This document shows positions 8,305 through 16,456 of a DNA stretch of 64,000 bases, piece after piece. The DNA is taken from the NCBI RefSeq assembly GCF_012070565.1, contig NZ_JAAQRO010000001.1:82868-146867 (forward strand). The letters are read 5' to 3'. This DNA is from Anaerosporobacter faecicola (GTDB lineage: Bacteria; Bacillota; Clostridia; Lachnospirales; Lachnospiraceae). Below the pieces are notes generated by a model. That model worked only from the letters and a program-made list of their open reading frames with translations. It made no database searches and was not told where the DNA came from. Position numbers and translations under genes: made by a program. How positions within the stretch are numbered: the stretch's first letter is position 1; each line of letters starts with the position of its first letter.

Positions 8305-8353
8305 AAGGATACTGTCGCCTTGGTATGGAAATACCTTGTTCGGCAGTATCCTT
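8305..8353 (+). terminator. Branched hairpin terminator
   Basis: AAGGATACTGTCG (8305-8317) pairs with CGGCAGTATCCTT (8341-8353) and encloses a small GGTAT/ATACC hairpin. The T-tract is poor. It shares CTGTCG ... TATGGAAATA ... CGGCAG with the hairpin after pyk. Confidence 0.6.
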
Positions 8354-8556
8354 GTTATACATAAATTTTGATTATTTTATTGGGATTTATAAACAGGTTC
8401 AATAGGTGCAGTCTATAACGTAAAAAGTATTGGTGATAATACGAAAACACATCATGTGTATGATGGGAGTATTGGGTCTGATCATTCAATTGAATAATTA
8501 GGAAAATACAAGTGTATACTTATAGATACTATTGTTGAATGGATGGGGGGATTGGA

Positions 8557-8877
8557 GTGATTACATGGTATGATTCGCTTTATATGGATGATCATATCCG
8601 TCAAAGAGCAACTCACGTGACACAGGCAATTGAGGATCATAAGAGATTACTTGGTGTATATTGTATTGCACTCGCCTCAAATGAAAAGAATTTATTTGAT
8701 ATTATTAATGTAAATGAATTGCTTTTTCAACATTATAGAAGAAATCAGATCTATATCATTGGTCTTGCACAAGGAAAAGAAAGTGCAAAAAAACTGGTAG
8801 CACGTATTATTGAAGATGTTTACAGGGAAACGAAGGATTTTAAAGCAAGAGAATATTTTGCAGAAGGTGGTAGGTGA
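8557..8877 (+). CDS. Small hypothetical protein upstream of DUF2953-gerW
   Basis: A 106-residue soluble protein if GTG 8557 is the start (a G-rich ribosome site lies just upstream; the ATG at 8539 has none). I do not recognise it. It begins with the ITWYDSLYMDD stretch and has an alpha/beta pattern with a hydrophobic strand (IYIIGLAQGKESAKKLVARII) near residues 72-92. Its stop overlaps the GTG of the next gene, so it is translationally coupled to the DUF2953 and GerW genes and probably works with them or is made at the same time, perhaps during sporulation. Confidence 0.75.
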   Translation: MITWYDSLYMDDHIRQRATHVTQAIEDHKRLLGVYCIALASNEKNLFDIINVNELLFQHYRRNQIYIIGLAQGKESAKKLVARIIEDVYRETKDFKAREYFAEGGR

Positions 8878-10085
8878 AAGGACTAATGTTTCATGTCATA
8901 CTCGTCATTTTAAAAGTCATAGGAATCATTTTAGGTGGACTCCTCGCTTTATTTCTCCTTCTACTTGGAATCGTCCTTTTTGTTCCTGTACGATATCGTA
9001 TTCGTGCCACTAAATATGAAACAATACAAGTAAAGGCAAAAGCAAGTTGGCTTTGCCATATTATTGATGTGCGGTTCCGTTTTTATCAGGAAGAGGAAAC
9101 ATATTCGTATTGTATACGAATATTTGGGTATCCTTTTATCGATAGTAATCGACCACCAAGGGAAAGAAAAGAAAAGAAACCTCGAAGAACAAGGGAAGAA
9201 AAAAGAGCAGAAAAGAAAGAACGCAAGAATGCGTTGGATCAAAAGGTCATTAAGAAAGAAAAAGTTAGGGTCGATACAACAAGTAGTTCAAACACCAAGG
9301 AAATAGAAACGCAAAAACAAGTAGTTGTATTAAAGACGACCGAAGAAGCAAGAGGAAATACAGATACACAAGAAGTTAAAACAGAACTTATTAGGAATGA
9401 AACGGAATCAATCAAGTCTGTAAACAGAAACGAAGATTCCGAATTAATTGAATCTGAAAAAAATGTAGGTATTGTAAATGCAACAAAAGATATCGAGGAA
9501 ACGGAGTCAGAAGTAATAAGAACAGAGATTACAACGTCATTGAAAGAAGTAGTTGAAGATGATATAGAAAAAGAATCAATTGTTCGTAAGATTTTGAAAC
9601 CATTTCGTGTGTTCTACCAAAAAGTTGCTGCAATTCCAAGAAAGATAAAAGAAAGCATACAACGTCTTCGAAGAACGCTTCGAGCCATCAAAGATAAAGT
9701 ACATCATGTGAAAGAGATGATTGCTTTGGTGAGAGCATTTTTCGATGACGAAGAGAATAGAAAAGGATTGAAATGTGTGTTTCACAGTTTGAAAAAGACG
9801 TTGAAACATATGTTGCCATATCGAATCAAAGGTATTTTACGTATTGGTTTAGAAGATCCGTGTGATACTGGTATGTTGTTAGGTGGTTTATCTATATTTT
9901 ATCCACTGTATGAGAATAAGATAGAAATCATACCAGATTTTCAGGAAGAAGTGTTAGAAGGTAAAGTAGATGCTAAGGGGCGTATCCGAGCATGTACCTT
10001 ATTTATTATAGGAATTAAACTTTTATTAGATGATAACTTTAAAAAATTGCTTAAGAATGCGAAAGAGTTAAAGGAGGAATTTTAA
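8874..10085 (+). CDS. DUF2953 (YtfI-like) membrane protein with long charged insert
   Basis: Partner of GerW/YtfJ in many spore formers. A membrane helix at about residues 8-35 is followed by the DUF2953 opening FVPVRYRIRATKYE, then VRFRFYQEEETYSYCIRIFGYPF. A strongly charged Lys/Glu/Thr-rich insert of about 140 residues (about 95-235) looks disordered. The fold resumes near 285 and ends with GIKLLLDDNFKKLLKNAKEL. GTG 8874 overlaps the upstream stop; ATG 8886 is an alternative. The last base of its stop is the first of the gerW ATG, so the three genes form one coupled unit, as ytfI-ytfJ do in Bacillus. Confidence 0.8.
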   Translation: MKGLMFHVILVILKVIGIILGGLLALFLLLLGIVLFVPVRYRIRATKYETIQVKAKASWLCHIIDVRFRFYQEEETYSYCIRIFGYPFIDSNRPPRERKEKKPRRTREEKRAEKKERKNALDQKVIKKEKVRVDTTSSSNTKEIETQKQVVVLKTTEEARGNTDTQEVKTELIRNETESIKSVNRNEDSELIESEKNVGIVNATKDIEETESEVIRTEITTSLKEVVEDDIEKESIVRKILKPFRVFYQKVAAIPRKIKESIQRLRRTLRAIKDKVHHVKEMIALVRAFFDDEENRKGLKCVFHSLKKTLKHMLPYRIKGILRIGLEDPCDTGMLLGGLSIFYPLYENKIEIIPDFQEEVLEGKVDAKGRIRACTLFIIGIKLLLDDNFKKLLKNAKELKEEF

Positions 10086-10486
10086 TGGCTGACAATAGTT
10101 TTGGATCTACAGTTGAAGCATTATTCAAAGGAATGGATAGTTTCCTTACTACAAAAACAGTAGTGGGTGAAGCTGTTAAAGTGGAAGATGGAACGATCAT
10201 TTTACCATTAGTTGATGTGAGTTTTGGTGTTGCTGCTGGAGCATTTTCTCAAGAAGACAAGAAGAAAAACAATGGCGGCGGAGGTATGGGAGGTAAGATT
10301 ACTCCAAGTTCTGTTTTAGTTGTACAGAATGGTTCAGCAAGACTTGTTAATGTGAAAAATCAAGACAGTGTAACGAAGATTCTTGATATGGTTCCAGACT
10401 TTGTAAATCGTTTCACATCTGGAAAAGCAAAGCAAGATGGAACGGAACAAGCAGCTACTGACGAGAATACAACTGAGGCAGAATAA
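10085..10486 (+). CDS. gerW: Sporulation protein GerW (YtfJ family)
   Basis: Spore protein needed for normal germination in Bacillus; its biochemical role is not established. The 133-residue protein shows the family pattern: an N-terminal helix (STVEALFKGMDSFL), TKTVVGEAVKVEDGTIILPLVDVSFGVAAG, a glycine-rich loop (GGGGMGG) near residue 65 and a strand TPSSVLVVQNG, then an acidic tail. The ATG overlaps the previous stop and is preceded by AAGGAGGAA, so expression is coupled to the DUF2953 gene. No clear terminator follows. Confidence 0.92.
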   Translation: MADNSFGSTVEALFKGMDSFLTTKTVVGEAVKVEDGTIILPLVDVSFGVAAGAFSQEDKKKNNGGGGMGGKITPSSVLVVQNGSARLVNVKNQDSVTKILDMVPDFVNRFTSGKAKQDGTEQAATDENTTEAE

Positions 10487-10552
10487 GGTCACTTGTTGCG
10501 ACGTAAACAGGTATAGAATAAGCTCGAAAAATAGGTAAATAATAAATAGTAC

Positions 10553-10581
10553 TTGCAAATATCTATGGTATGTGATAAAAT
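10553..10581 (+). promoter_or_regulatory. Promoter of rpmB
   Basis: TTGCAA (10553-10558) and TAAAAT (10576-10581) with a 17-bp spacer, about 75 nt upstream of the rpmB GTG. Confidence 0.55.
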
Positions 10582-10655
10582 ATCTTTTGTTTGTAGGTCG
10601 TGTGACAAGATAATTGAAAATCAATGAAGTAAATTACCTTAAGGAGGTGCGTGAC

Positions 10656-10841
10656 GTGGCTAAATGTGCTATTTGCCAAAAAGGTGCTCATTTTGGAAAC
10701 AATGTGAGTCATTCACATAGAAGAAGCAACAAAATGTGGAAAACTAACGTGAAATCTGTTAAAGTTAATGTTAACGGTGCTGCTAAGAAGATGTATGTTT
10801 GTACTTCTTGCTTAAAATCTGGTTTAGTTGAACGTGCTTAA
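10656..10841 (+). CDS. rpmB: 50S ribosomal protein bL28, zinc-binding form
   Basis: Large-subunit ribosomal protein of 61 residues. I start it at GTG 10656 because AAGGAGGTG lies 6 nt upstream and the sequence then begins (V)AKCAICQKG as in the family; the longer frame from 10614 has no ribosome site. Two CxxC pairs (CAIC near residue 4, CTSC near 49) mark the zinc-containing paralogue, which zinc-starved cells can replace with a cysteine-free form. It is followed by its own terminator. In Bacillus rpmB also neighbours yloU-yloV. Confidence 0.96.
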   Translation: MAKCAICQKGAHFGNNVSHSHRRSNKMWKTNVKSVKVNVNGAAKKMYVCTSCLKSGLVERA

Positions 10842-10862
10842 TTTTTTATGATACGTGATAAA

Positions 10863-10909
10863 AAGGCTGTCTTATGTGCTATGAGAGTAGACTAAGACAG
10901 TTCTTTTTA
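10863..10909 (+). terminator. Terminator of rpmB
   Basis: CTGTCTTA (10867-10874) pairs with TAAGACAG (10893-10900), followed by a T-rich tract. Confidence 0.85.
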
Positions 10910-10992
10910 TTTTATCCATAAATAAAATCCTATGCAGAGCGAACGAAAATCGTTTTTATTCCAAACTATGCTTTATGGTAGGGAAGGCTTTG

Positions 10993-11130
10993 TTAATTAC
11001 AGAATAAATTATATCCAAGGATTAGACATAATACGATTATTCCAATGGCAAGTAAGCCGTTTGTAATAAATAACATGAGTGTCATACCTATAGCAATCCA
11101 AAAAAGGATAAACCCAAACATTCTTTTCAA
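10993..11130 (-). CDS. Small single-pass hydrophobic protein, 45 residues
   Basis: On the minus strand a TTG at 11130 opens a 46-codon frame ending in TAA at 10993. AGGTGA lies 6 nt upstream. The peptide starts MKRMFGFILFWIAIGMTLM and ends LGYNLFCN; it is almost entirely hydrophobic, with two basic residues at the N-terminus, so it probably spans the membrane once or as a hairpin. No homologue assignment is possible from sequence alone. The hairpin TTCGGTA/TACCGAA just upstream (11147-11166) could control it. It is convergent with rpmB and divergent from asp23. Confidence 0.6.
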   Translation of the reverse strand: MKRMFGFILFWIAIGMTLMLFITNGLLAIGIIVLCLILGYNLFCN

Positions 11131-11510
11131 AAGAAATCACCTGTTTTTCGGTAGTCTATTACCGAATATGTTTTTACTAATATATTCAAAAGCTTGCGTA
11201 TTATGAGAAAAAATAGTATAGTAACGTAGATCTTTTGTTATGAAATAGGAATTGAATGGATTGAACATCATAATACCTGAGGTTCTTCGTCTCAAAAAAT
11301 GGTAATTCATGTATATAAACACTTAGAAATGTGGATATAATTGATATATAGGCTTTATTTTTTATTTAACTGTTTCCTTTTTATTAAAAAGAGGGTATAA
11401 TATTCGAGTAAGAAAATGTGGATGAATTCCTATTGCTTGTATAATCGTGCCAGCGTTGTACGGGTATTGTATGGGAAGTGTTCATAGAATTAGGAATTGG
11501 AGGGTTAACT
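11131..11510. other. Intergenic region before asp23
   Basis: AT-rich, with a TATAAT-like box near 11396-11401 (GGGTATAATATT) that may serve asp23, without a clear -35. Short frames here have no ribosome sites. Nothing else seen. Confidence 0.4.
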
Positions 11511-11867
11511 ATGAAAGGACATATGAATACGCAGATGGGTGAAATCATGATTGATAACGAAGTAATTTCCAAGTATGCTGGTTCTGCCGCTGTAGAGTGT
11601 TTTGGTATTGTTGGAATGGCTTCTGTTAATGTCAAAGATGGTTTGGTTCGTCTACTGAAAAGAGATAGTCTTAGTCATGGCGTGAATGTCGTAATAGAAG
11701 ACAATAATCTAACAATCGATATGCATATCATTGTTGCTTATGGAGTAAGCATTTCAGCAGTTACGGATAACTTGATCAGTAACGTTAAATATAAAGTAGA
11801 AGAATTTACAGGCATGAAAGTTGAGAAGATTAATGTATTTGTCGAAGGCGTACGTGTGCTCGACTAG
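11511..11867 (+). CDS. Asp23/Gls24 family protein (YloU-like)
   Basis: A 118-residue soluble protein of the alkaline-shock family; members are abundant, membrane-associated through partners, and linked to envelope stress. ATG 11511 has TTGGAGGG 6 nt upstream. Family pattern: GEIMIDNEVISKYAGSAAVECFGIVGMA, a variable loop, VNVVIEDNNLTIDMHIIVAYGVSI, then a C-terminal helix and VEKINVFVEGVRVLD. The position directly before the fatty acid kinase gene matches yloU-yloV in Bacillus, so the two form an operon with a 55-nt gap. Confidence 0.93.
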   Translation: MKGHMNTQMGEIMIDNEVISKYAGSAAVECFGIVGMASVNVKDGLVRLLKRDSLSHGVNVVIEDNNLTIDMHIIVAYGVSISAVTDNLISNVKYKVEEFTGMKVEKINVFVEGVRVLD

Positions 11868-11922
11868 TTAATTATAATAGACTTTTCTATGGTTTATTGC
11901 TAATTTAAGGAGGAACAAGCAA

Positions 11923-13584
11923 GTGGTTATGAATACATTAGATGCGGTTACACTTCAAAAGCTTTTCTTAGCTGGAGCAAAACGCATTGAAGCAAAGAAA
12001 GAATATATTAATGAATTGAACGTATTTCCTGTTCCAGATGGAGATACGGGTACCAATATGTCACTGACGATCATGGCAGCAGCTCGTGAAGTAAGTGCGA
12101 TTGAAAATCCTACGATCCCAGTGTTAGCGAAAGCAATCTCGAGTGGTTCTTTACGTGGAGCTAGAGGTAATTCAGGAGTTATTCTTTCACAATTATTCCG
12201 TGGCTTTACGAAAGAAATTCAAGAACATGATGCAATTACAGTTGAGATTATGGCAAGTGCTTTTCAAAAAGCGGTTGAAACTGCATATAAAGCAGTTATG
12301 AAACCAAAAGAAGGAACAATATTAACAGTTGCCAGAGGTGGAGCAGAAAAAGCAGCTGAATTGGTTGGTAAGACAGATGATCTTGTAGCATTTGCTGAAG
12401 AAGTAATTGCACATATGGATACTGTTTTAGCACAGACGCCAGAGATGTTGCCTGTATTAAAAGAAGCAGGAGTTGTAGATTCCGGTGGACAGGGATTATT
12501 GGAAGTTTTGAAGGGTGCTTTTGATGCAATGCTTGGTAAAGAAGTTGATATTCGCATTGAAACGAAGAAAGCTCTTGGAAAAACGGAAGAAATTAATTCC
12601 ACAGAACCAGTAGATATTAAATTCGGTTATTGTACAGAATTTATTATTATGTTAGAAAAAGAATATACGATGCAAACAGAGAACGAATTCAAATCTTATT
12701 TGGAATCGCTCGGTGATTCTATTGTAGTCGTATCAGACGATGATATCGTTAAGGTACACGTACATACGAATGACCCTGGACTTGCAATCCAGAAAGCATT
12801 AACGTATGGTTCCTTAACTAGTATGAAGATTGACAATATGCGAGAAGAGCATAATGAAAAACTAATAAAAGAAGCAGAAAAAGTAAAAGCAGCCACAGTG
12901 GAAAAGAAAAAAGATGAACCAATGAAAGATGTTGGTTTCATATCCGTATCCATTGGAGAAGGTGTGAATGAGATCTTCAAAGGACTTGGTGTTGATTATC
13001 TAATTGAAGGTGGACAGACAATGAATCCTAGTACAGAAGACATGTTGAATGCCATCGAACAAGTCAATGCAAAGACGATCTTCATTTTACCAAATAACAA
13101 AAACATTATTCTTGCTGCACAACAAGCAAAAGATTTAACAGAGGACAAAGAGATTATTGTAATCCCAACGAAGACAATTCCTCAGGGAATTACTGCGGTT
13201 ATCAACTTTGTATATGATAAAACACCAGAAGAGAATGCACAAAGAATGATCGAAGAGATGGAACGTGTAAAATCTGGTCAAGTAACGTATGCAGTACGTG
13301 ATACAACAATTGATGGAAAAGAGATTCATCAAGGAGATATCATGGGAATTGGTGATACAGCTATCTTAACAGTTGGTACTGCAATTAACAGTACTACGGT
13401 AGATCTGGTAAAATGCCTTGTTGATGATGAATCAGAATTGATCAGCTTATATTATGGTCAGGAAGTATCAGAAGAAGATGCCAATGTGGTAGCCGATGCA
13501 ATCATGGAACAATATCCAGATGTTGATGTTGAAGTACACAGTGGTGGTCAACCAATTTACTATTATGTATTGTCTGTAGAGTAA
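11923..13584 (+). CDS. fakA: Fatty acid kinase catalytic subunit FakA (YloV, DAK2 domain)
   Basis: Phosphorylates fatty acids carried by a FakB/DegV protein so that they can enter phospholipid synthesis. It has 553 residues from GTG 11923, with AAGGAGGA 8 nt upstream. The N-terminal DAK2 kinase domain (about 1-205) shows FPVPDGDTGTNMSLT with its metal-binding aspartates, RGARGNSGVILSQLFRG and VDSGGQGLLEVLKG. A middle domain begins FGYCTEFIIML (near 233), and a C-terminal domain (about 335-553) resembles the DegV fold. No FakB gene lies in the window. Terminator downstream. Confidence 0.94.
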   Translation: MVMNTLDAVTLQKLFLAGAKRIEAKKEYINELNVFPVPDGDTGTNMSLTIMAAAREVSAIENPTIPVLAKAISSGSLRGARGNSGVILSQLFRGFTKEIQEHDAITVEIMASAFQKAVETAYKAVMKPKEGTILTVARGGAEKAAELVGKTDDLVAFAEEVIAHMDTVLAQTPEMLPVLKEAGVVDSGGQGLLEVLKGAFDAMLGKEVDIRIETKKALGKTEEINSTEPVDIKFGYCTEFIIMLEKEYTMQTENEFKSYLESLGDSIVVVSDDDIVKVHVHTNDPGLAIQKALTYGSLTSMKIDNMREEHNEKLIKEAEKVKAATVEKKKDEPMKDVGFISVSIGEGVNEIFKGLGVDYLIEGGQTMNPSTEDMLNAIEQVNAKTIFILPNNKNIILAAQQAKDLTEDKEIIVIPTKTIPQGITAVINFVYDKTPEENAQRMIEEMERVKSGQVTYAVRDTTIDGKEIHQGDIMGIGDTAILTVGTAINSTTVDLVKCLVDDESELISLYYGQEVSEEDANVVADAIMEQYPDVDVEVHSGGQPIYYYVLSVE

Positions 13585-13632
13585 GAGAATGCGAGAACGA
13601 AATAAAAACCGTAAGGTGATCATAGGATAAAT

Positions 13633-13678
13633 AAAAAAGAGCATGATATAGATTTCCTTCTATGTAATGCTCTTTTTT
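13633..13678 (+). terminator. Terminator of asp23-fakA
   Basis: AAAAAAGAGCAT (13633-13644) pairs with ATGCTCTTTTTT (13667-13678), a stem with built-in T-tract. Confidence 0.9.
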
Positions 13679-14014
13679 GCGTGTGCTCTTAATACTTTTG
13701 ATACATTTGCTCCTCTACTACAAAGGGAGAGTGCGTGTGTTTTCTTTGAAAAAGAAAAATCGAACACATATTCTTGTTAATCGAAATCTTCTATGTTACA
13801 ATGAAGCTAATGGTGAATAGAAAATAAGATAAGATTTATAAAAGTAATCTAAGAAATGAAAAATCAAGAAGTGAGTAAATAAGAAATGAATGAAACGTAA
13901 GAAACGAAAAACAAAGAAACGAAACATCATAGAAATGAAGGAAGATAAAGAAATCAAGAAATCGAAAAGAATAAAGGAATGATAAAGCCAATAGCAGAAA
14001 GGGTGCAGAAAGCA
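13679..14014 (+). repeat. Purine-rich degenerate repeat tract upstream of recG
   Basis: After a plain stretch, 13845-13980 is almost only A and G, built from variants of AAGAAAYGAA repeated about ten times with irregular spacing. It is not a perfect tandem array and has no good ribosome site until AGAAAGGGTG just before recG. As a leader it would be largely unstructured. I see no clear promoter. Confidence 0.5.
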
Positions 14015-16051
14015 ATGTTACAAACCGACGCAATTAGTGTTGTAAAAGGAATCGGGGAAAAAACAGAAAAAGGATTGAATAAGCTGGGAATTGTAACGGT
14101 ACAGGATATGTTAGAATATTACCCCAAAGCCTATGATATATACGGGAAACTTATGAATATTGATGAAATAGTGGAAGGAGAAATGGCTCTTTTCGTCGGC
14201 TATCTTTACATGAATGTAGAGACAAAACGAGTTCGACATCTGACGATTGCTTCCTGCCGTGTAAAAGATGCAACAGGTAGTATTGGACTAACTTGGTTTA
14301 ATATGCCTTATATCAAGAATACCTTAAAAAGTGGTAGTTATTATATATTTCGGGGGAAGGCGCAACGTAAGAATGGCGTACTTGTAATTGAGCAGCCAAA
14401 GATTTTAACGAAAGAAGAGTACTATAACAAAAAGGATGTACTGCAACCGATTTATCCGTTGACCAATGGAATCACCAATCATTTGTTAAGTAAAACGGTA
14501 CAGACAATCTTAGAAGAAGTGGATTTAACAGGAGATTTCTTGCCTTCTGCCATCCGTTCGGAGCATGGACTTGCTGATTATCGATTTGCAGTAAAACAGA
14601 TTCATTTTCCAAAAGATAAAGAGAACATGATCAAAGCACGAAGACGTATTGTATTTAACGAGTTTTTTATGTTTACGTTAGCATTAACCTATATGAAAGA
14701 AGAAAAGAATAAGAGACTTAAGCGTGTGCCATATGAAACGGTAAAACAAACGGACCAATTATTGAATAGTCTGCCCTATGAACTTACGAATGCCCAGAAA
14801 CGTGCTTGGGAGGAAATCAAACGAGATATGTGTACGGGATTAGTAATGAACCGCTTGGTACAAGGGGATGTTGGCTCAGGTAAAACGGTACTTGCAGCTT
14901 TGGCACTTGCTTTAAATGCAGAGAATGGGTATCAAGGTACCCTAATGGTTCCGACGGAAGTATTAGCGAAACAACATATGGAGTCCTTAAGCGAGCTCTA
15001 TGCACCATTTGGAATAGGCTGTATTCTTCTTACTGGTTCTATGACAGCAAAAGAAAAGAGAATTGCTTACGAGAAGATTCAAAGGAATGAAGTATCTGTG
15101 ATTATAGGTACGCATGCACTCATACAAGAAAGTGTCACTTACGGAAATCTTGGATTGGTGATCACGGATGAACAGCATCGTTTTGGTGTAAAGCAAAGAG
15201 AAGTGCTTTCTCAAAAAGGAGAGAATCCGCATGTGTTGGTTATGAGTGCTACACCAATACCTAGAACCCTTGCGATTATACTGTATGGGGATCTAGATAT
15301 TTCCGTTGTGGATGAATTACCAGCAAACCGTTTACCAATTAAGAACTGCGTCGTTAATACAGAATATCGTACAACCGCATATCATTTTATTGAAAAACAA
15401 GTGCAGGAAGGTAGACAAGCATATGTAATCTGTCCTATGGTGGAAGAAAGTGAGACGATGGAGGCGGAGAATGTAATAGCATATACCCAGAAGATACAGG
15501 AGGCTTTACCACCATGTATTCGGGTGGAATATCTTCATGGAAAGATGAAAGCAAAAGAGAAGAATGAGATTATGGAACAGTTTGCTCGGAATGAGATTCA
15601 TGTATTAGTCTCTACGACAGTAATTGAGGTTGGAGTTAACGTACCGAATGCAACGGTAATGATGATTGAAAATGCAGAACGCTTTGGGCTTGCACAGCTA
15701 CATCAATTACGTGGGCGGGTAGGGCGTGGAAAATACCAGTCCTATTGCATCTTAGTAAGCGGCTCAAGAAGTAAGGAAACAAAGAAGCGATTGGAGATCC
15801 TAAATACTTCGAATGATGGTTTTTATATTGCAGGAGAAGATTTGAAACTGAGAGGTCCAGGGGATCTTTTTGGAATCAGGCAAAGTGGTGAAATGGAATT
15901 TAAACTAGCAGATATCTATAATGATGCTACCGTATTAAAAGAAGCCAATGAAACTGCAAAAAATATGACGATTAAAGAGATTCAACAGTTGTGTAGTAAG
16001 AATGAACGATTCCGTAAACAATTGGAGAATTATTTGGGAACAATTTTGTAA
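14015..16051 (+). CDS. recG: ATP-dependent DNA helicase RecG
   Basis: Superfamily 2 helicase that reverses stalled forks and processes branched recombination intermediates. 678 residues from ATG 14015 (AAAGGGTG 9 nt upstream; ATG 13979 has none). The N-terminal helical and wedge domains come first. The motor domains follow: Walker A in GDVGSGKT (about residue 284), ITDEQHRFGVKQR (motif II is DEQH), MSATPIPRTLAIILYGDLD, and motif VI in QLHQLRGRVGRG. The C-terminal GEDLKLRGPGDLFGIRQSG stretch is typical. Closely follows fakA as in Bacillus, where serine dehydratase genes intervene. Confidence 0.97.
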   Translation: MLQTDAISVVKGIGEKTEKGLNKLGIVTVQDMLEYYPKAYDIYGKLMNIDEIVEGEMALFVGYLYMNVETKRVRHLTIASCRVKDATGSIGLTWFNMPYIKNTLKSGSYYIFRGKAQRKNGVLVIEQPKILTKEEYYNKKDVLQPIYPLTNGITNHLLSKTVQTILEEVDLTGDFLPSAIRSEHGLADYRFAVKQIHFPKDKENMIKARRRIVFNEFFMFTLALTYMKEEKNKRLKRVPYETVKQTDQLLNSLPYELTNAQKRAWEEIKRDMCTGLVMNRLVQGDVGSGKTVLAALALALNAENGYQGTLMVPTEVLAKQHMESLSELYAPFGIGCILLTGSMTAKEKRIAYEKIQRNEVSVIIGTHALIQESVTYGNLGLVITDEQHRFGVKQREVLSQKGENPHVLVMSATPIPRTLAIILYGDLDISVVDELPANRLPIKNCVVNTEYRTTAYHFIEKQVQEGRQAYVICPMVEESETMEAENVIAYTQKIQEALPPCIRVEYLHGKMKAKEKNEIMEQFARNEIHVLVSTTVIEVGVNVPNATVMMIENAERFGLAQLHQLRGRVGRGKYQSYCILVSGSRSKETKKRLEILNTSNDGFYIAGEDLKLRGPGDLFGIRQSGEMEFKLADIYNDATVLKEANETAKNMTIKEIQQLCSKNERFRKQLENYLGTIL

Positions 16052-16100
16052 ACGTCATTGTTATTAATGTTTGAATGTGATTATTTGAATATGGATTATG

Positions 16101-16148
16101 AATACCCAGGTAGAGAAAACGCAAAGTTTTCGCTACCTGGGTATTTTT
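16101..16148 (+). terminator. Terminator of recG
   Basis: A 13-bp stem, AATACCCAGGTAG (16101-16113) with CTACCTGGGTATT (16133-16145), contains an inner AAAAC/GTTTT helix and ends in a T-tract. Confidence 0.92.
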
Positions 16149-16345
16149 GCGTATGTGAATCGTACATGGAAGGCAGAATGTAATGCAATAATGGGTATTA
16201 ATAAGATCTAATCAGTACAAAAAAAACAAGAAATCGTGCGAGCGGATAAAACAATATGGTTGTTAATATGACGGCGAGAGAGAAAAAACGTTGCAATATG
16301 ACACAAAAATAGCAAAAATAACATGGAAAAAATTTACAGAATAAT

Positions 16346-16374
16346 TTGAAATGACGGGTATGAGATGTTATAAT
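16346..16374 (+). promoter_or_regulatory. Promoter of the type IV pilus operon
   Basis: TTGAAA (16346-16351) and TATAAT (16369-16374) with a 17-bp spacer, about 80 nt before pilB. The 195 bases upstream hold nothing I recognise and no c-di-GMP riboswitch signature. Confidence 0.7.
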
Positions 16375-16456
16375 AGACAAAACAAAGGAAATATATGGAA
16401 ATTAATCATGCTTTTAGGAGTATATGATTGTATTTGAGATTGTAGAGAGGTATGGT

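Noticed and set aside
13845..13980. CRISPR array or tandem repeat
   Set aside because: Units vary in sequence and spacing, and there are no unique spacers of constant length.
16149..16456. c-di-GMP riboswitch before the pilus operon
   Set aside because: I find neither the GEMM-I conserved core nor a recognisable class II pattern.
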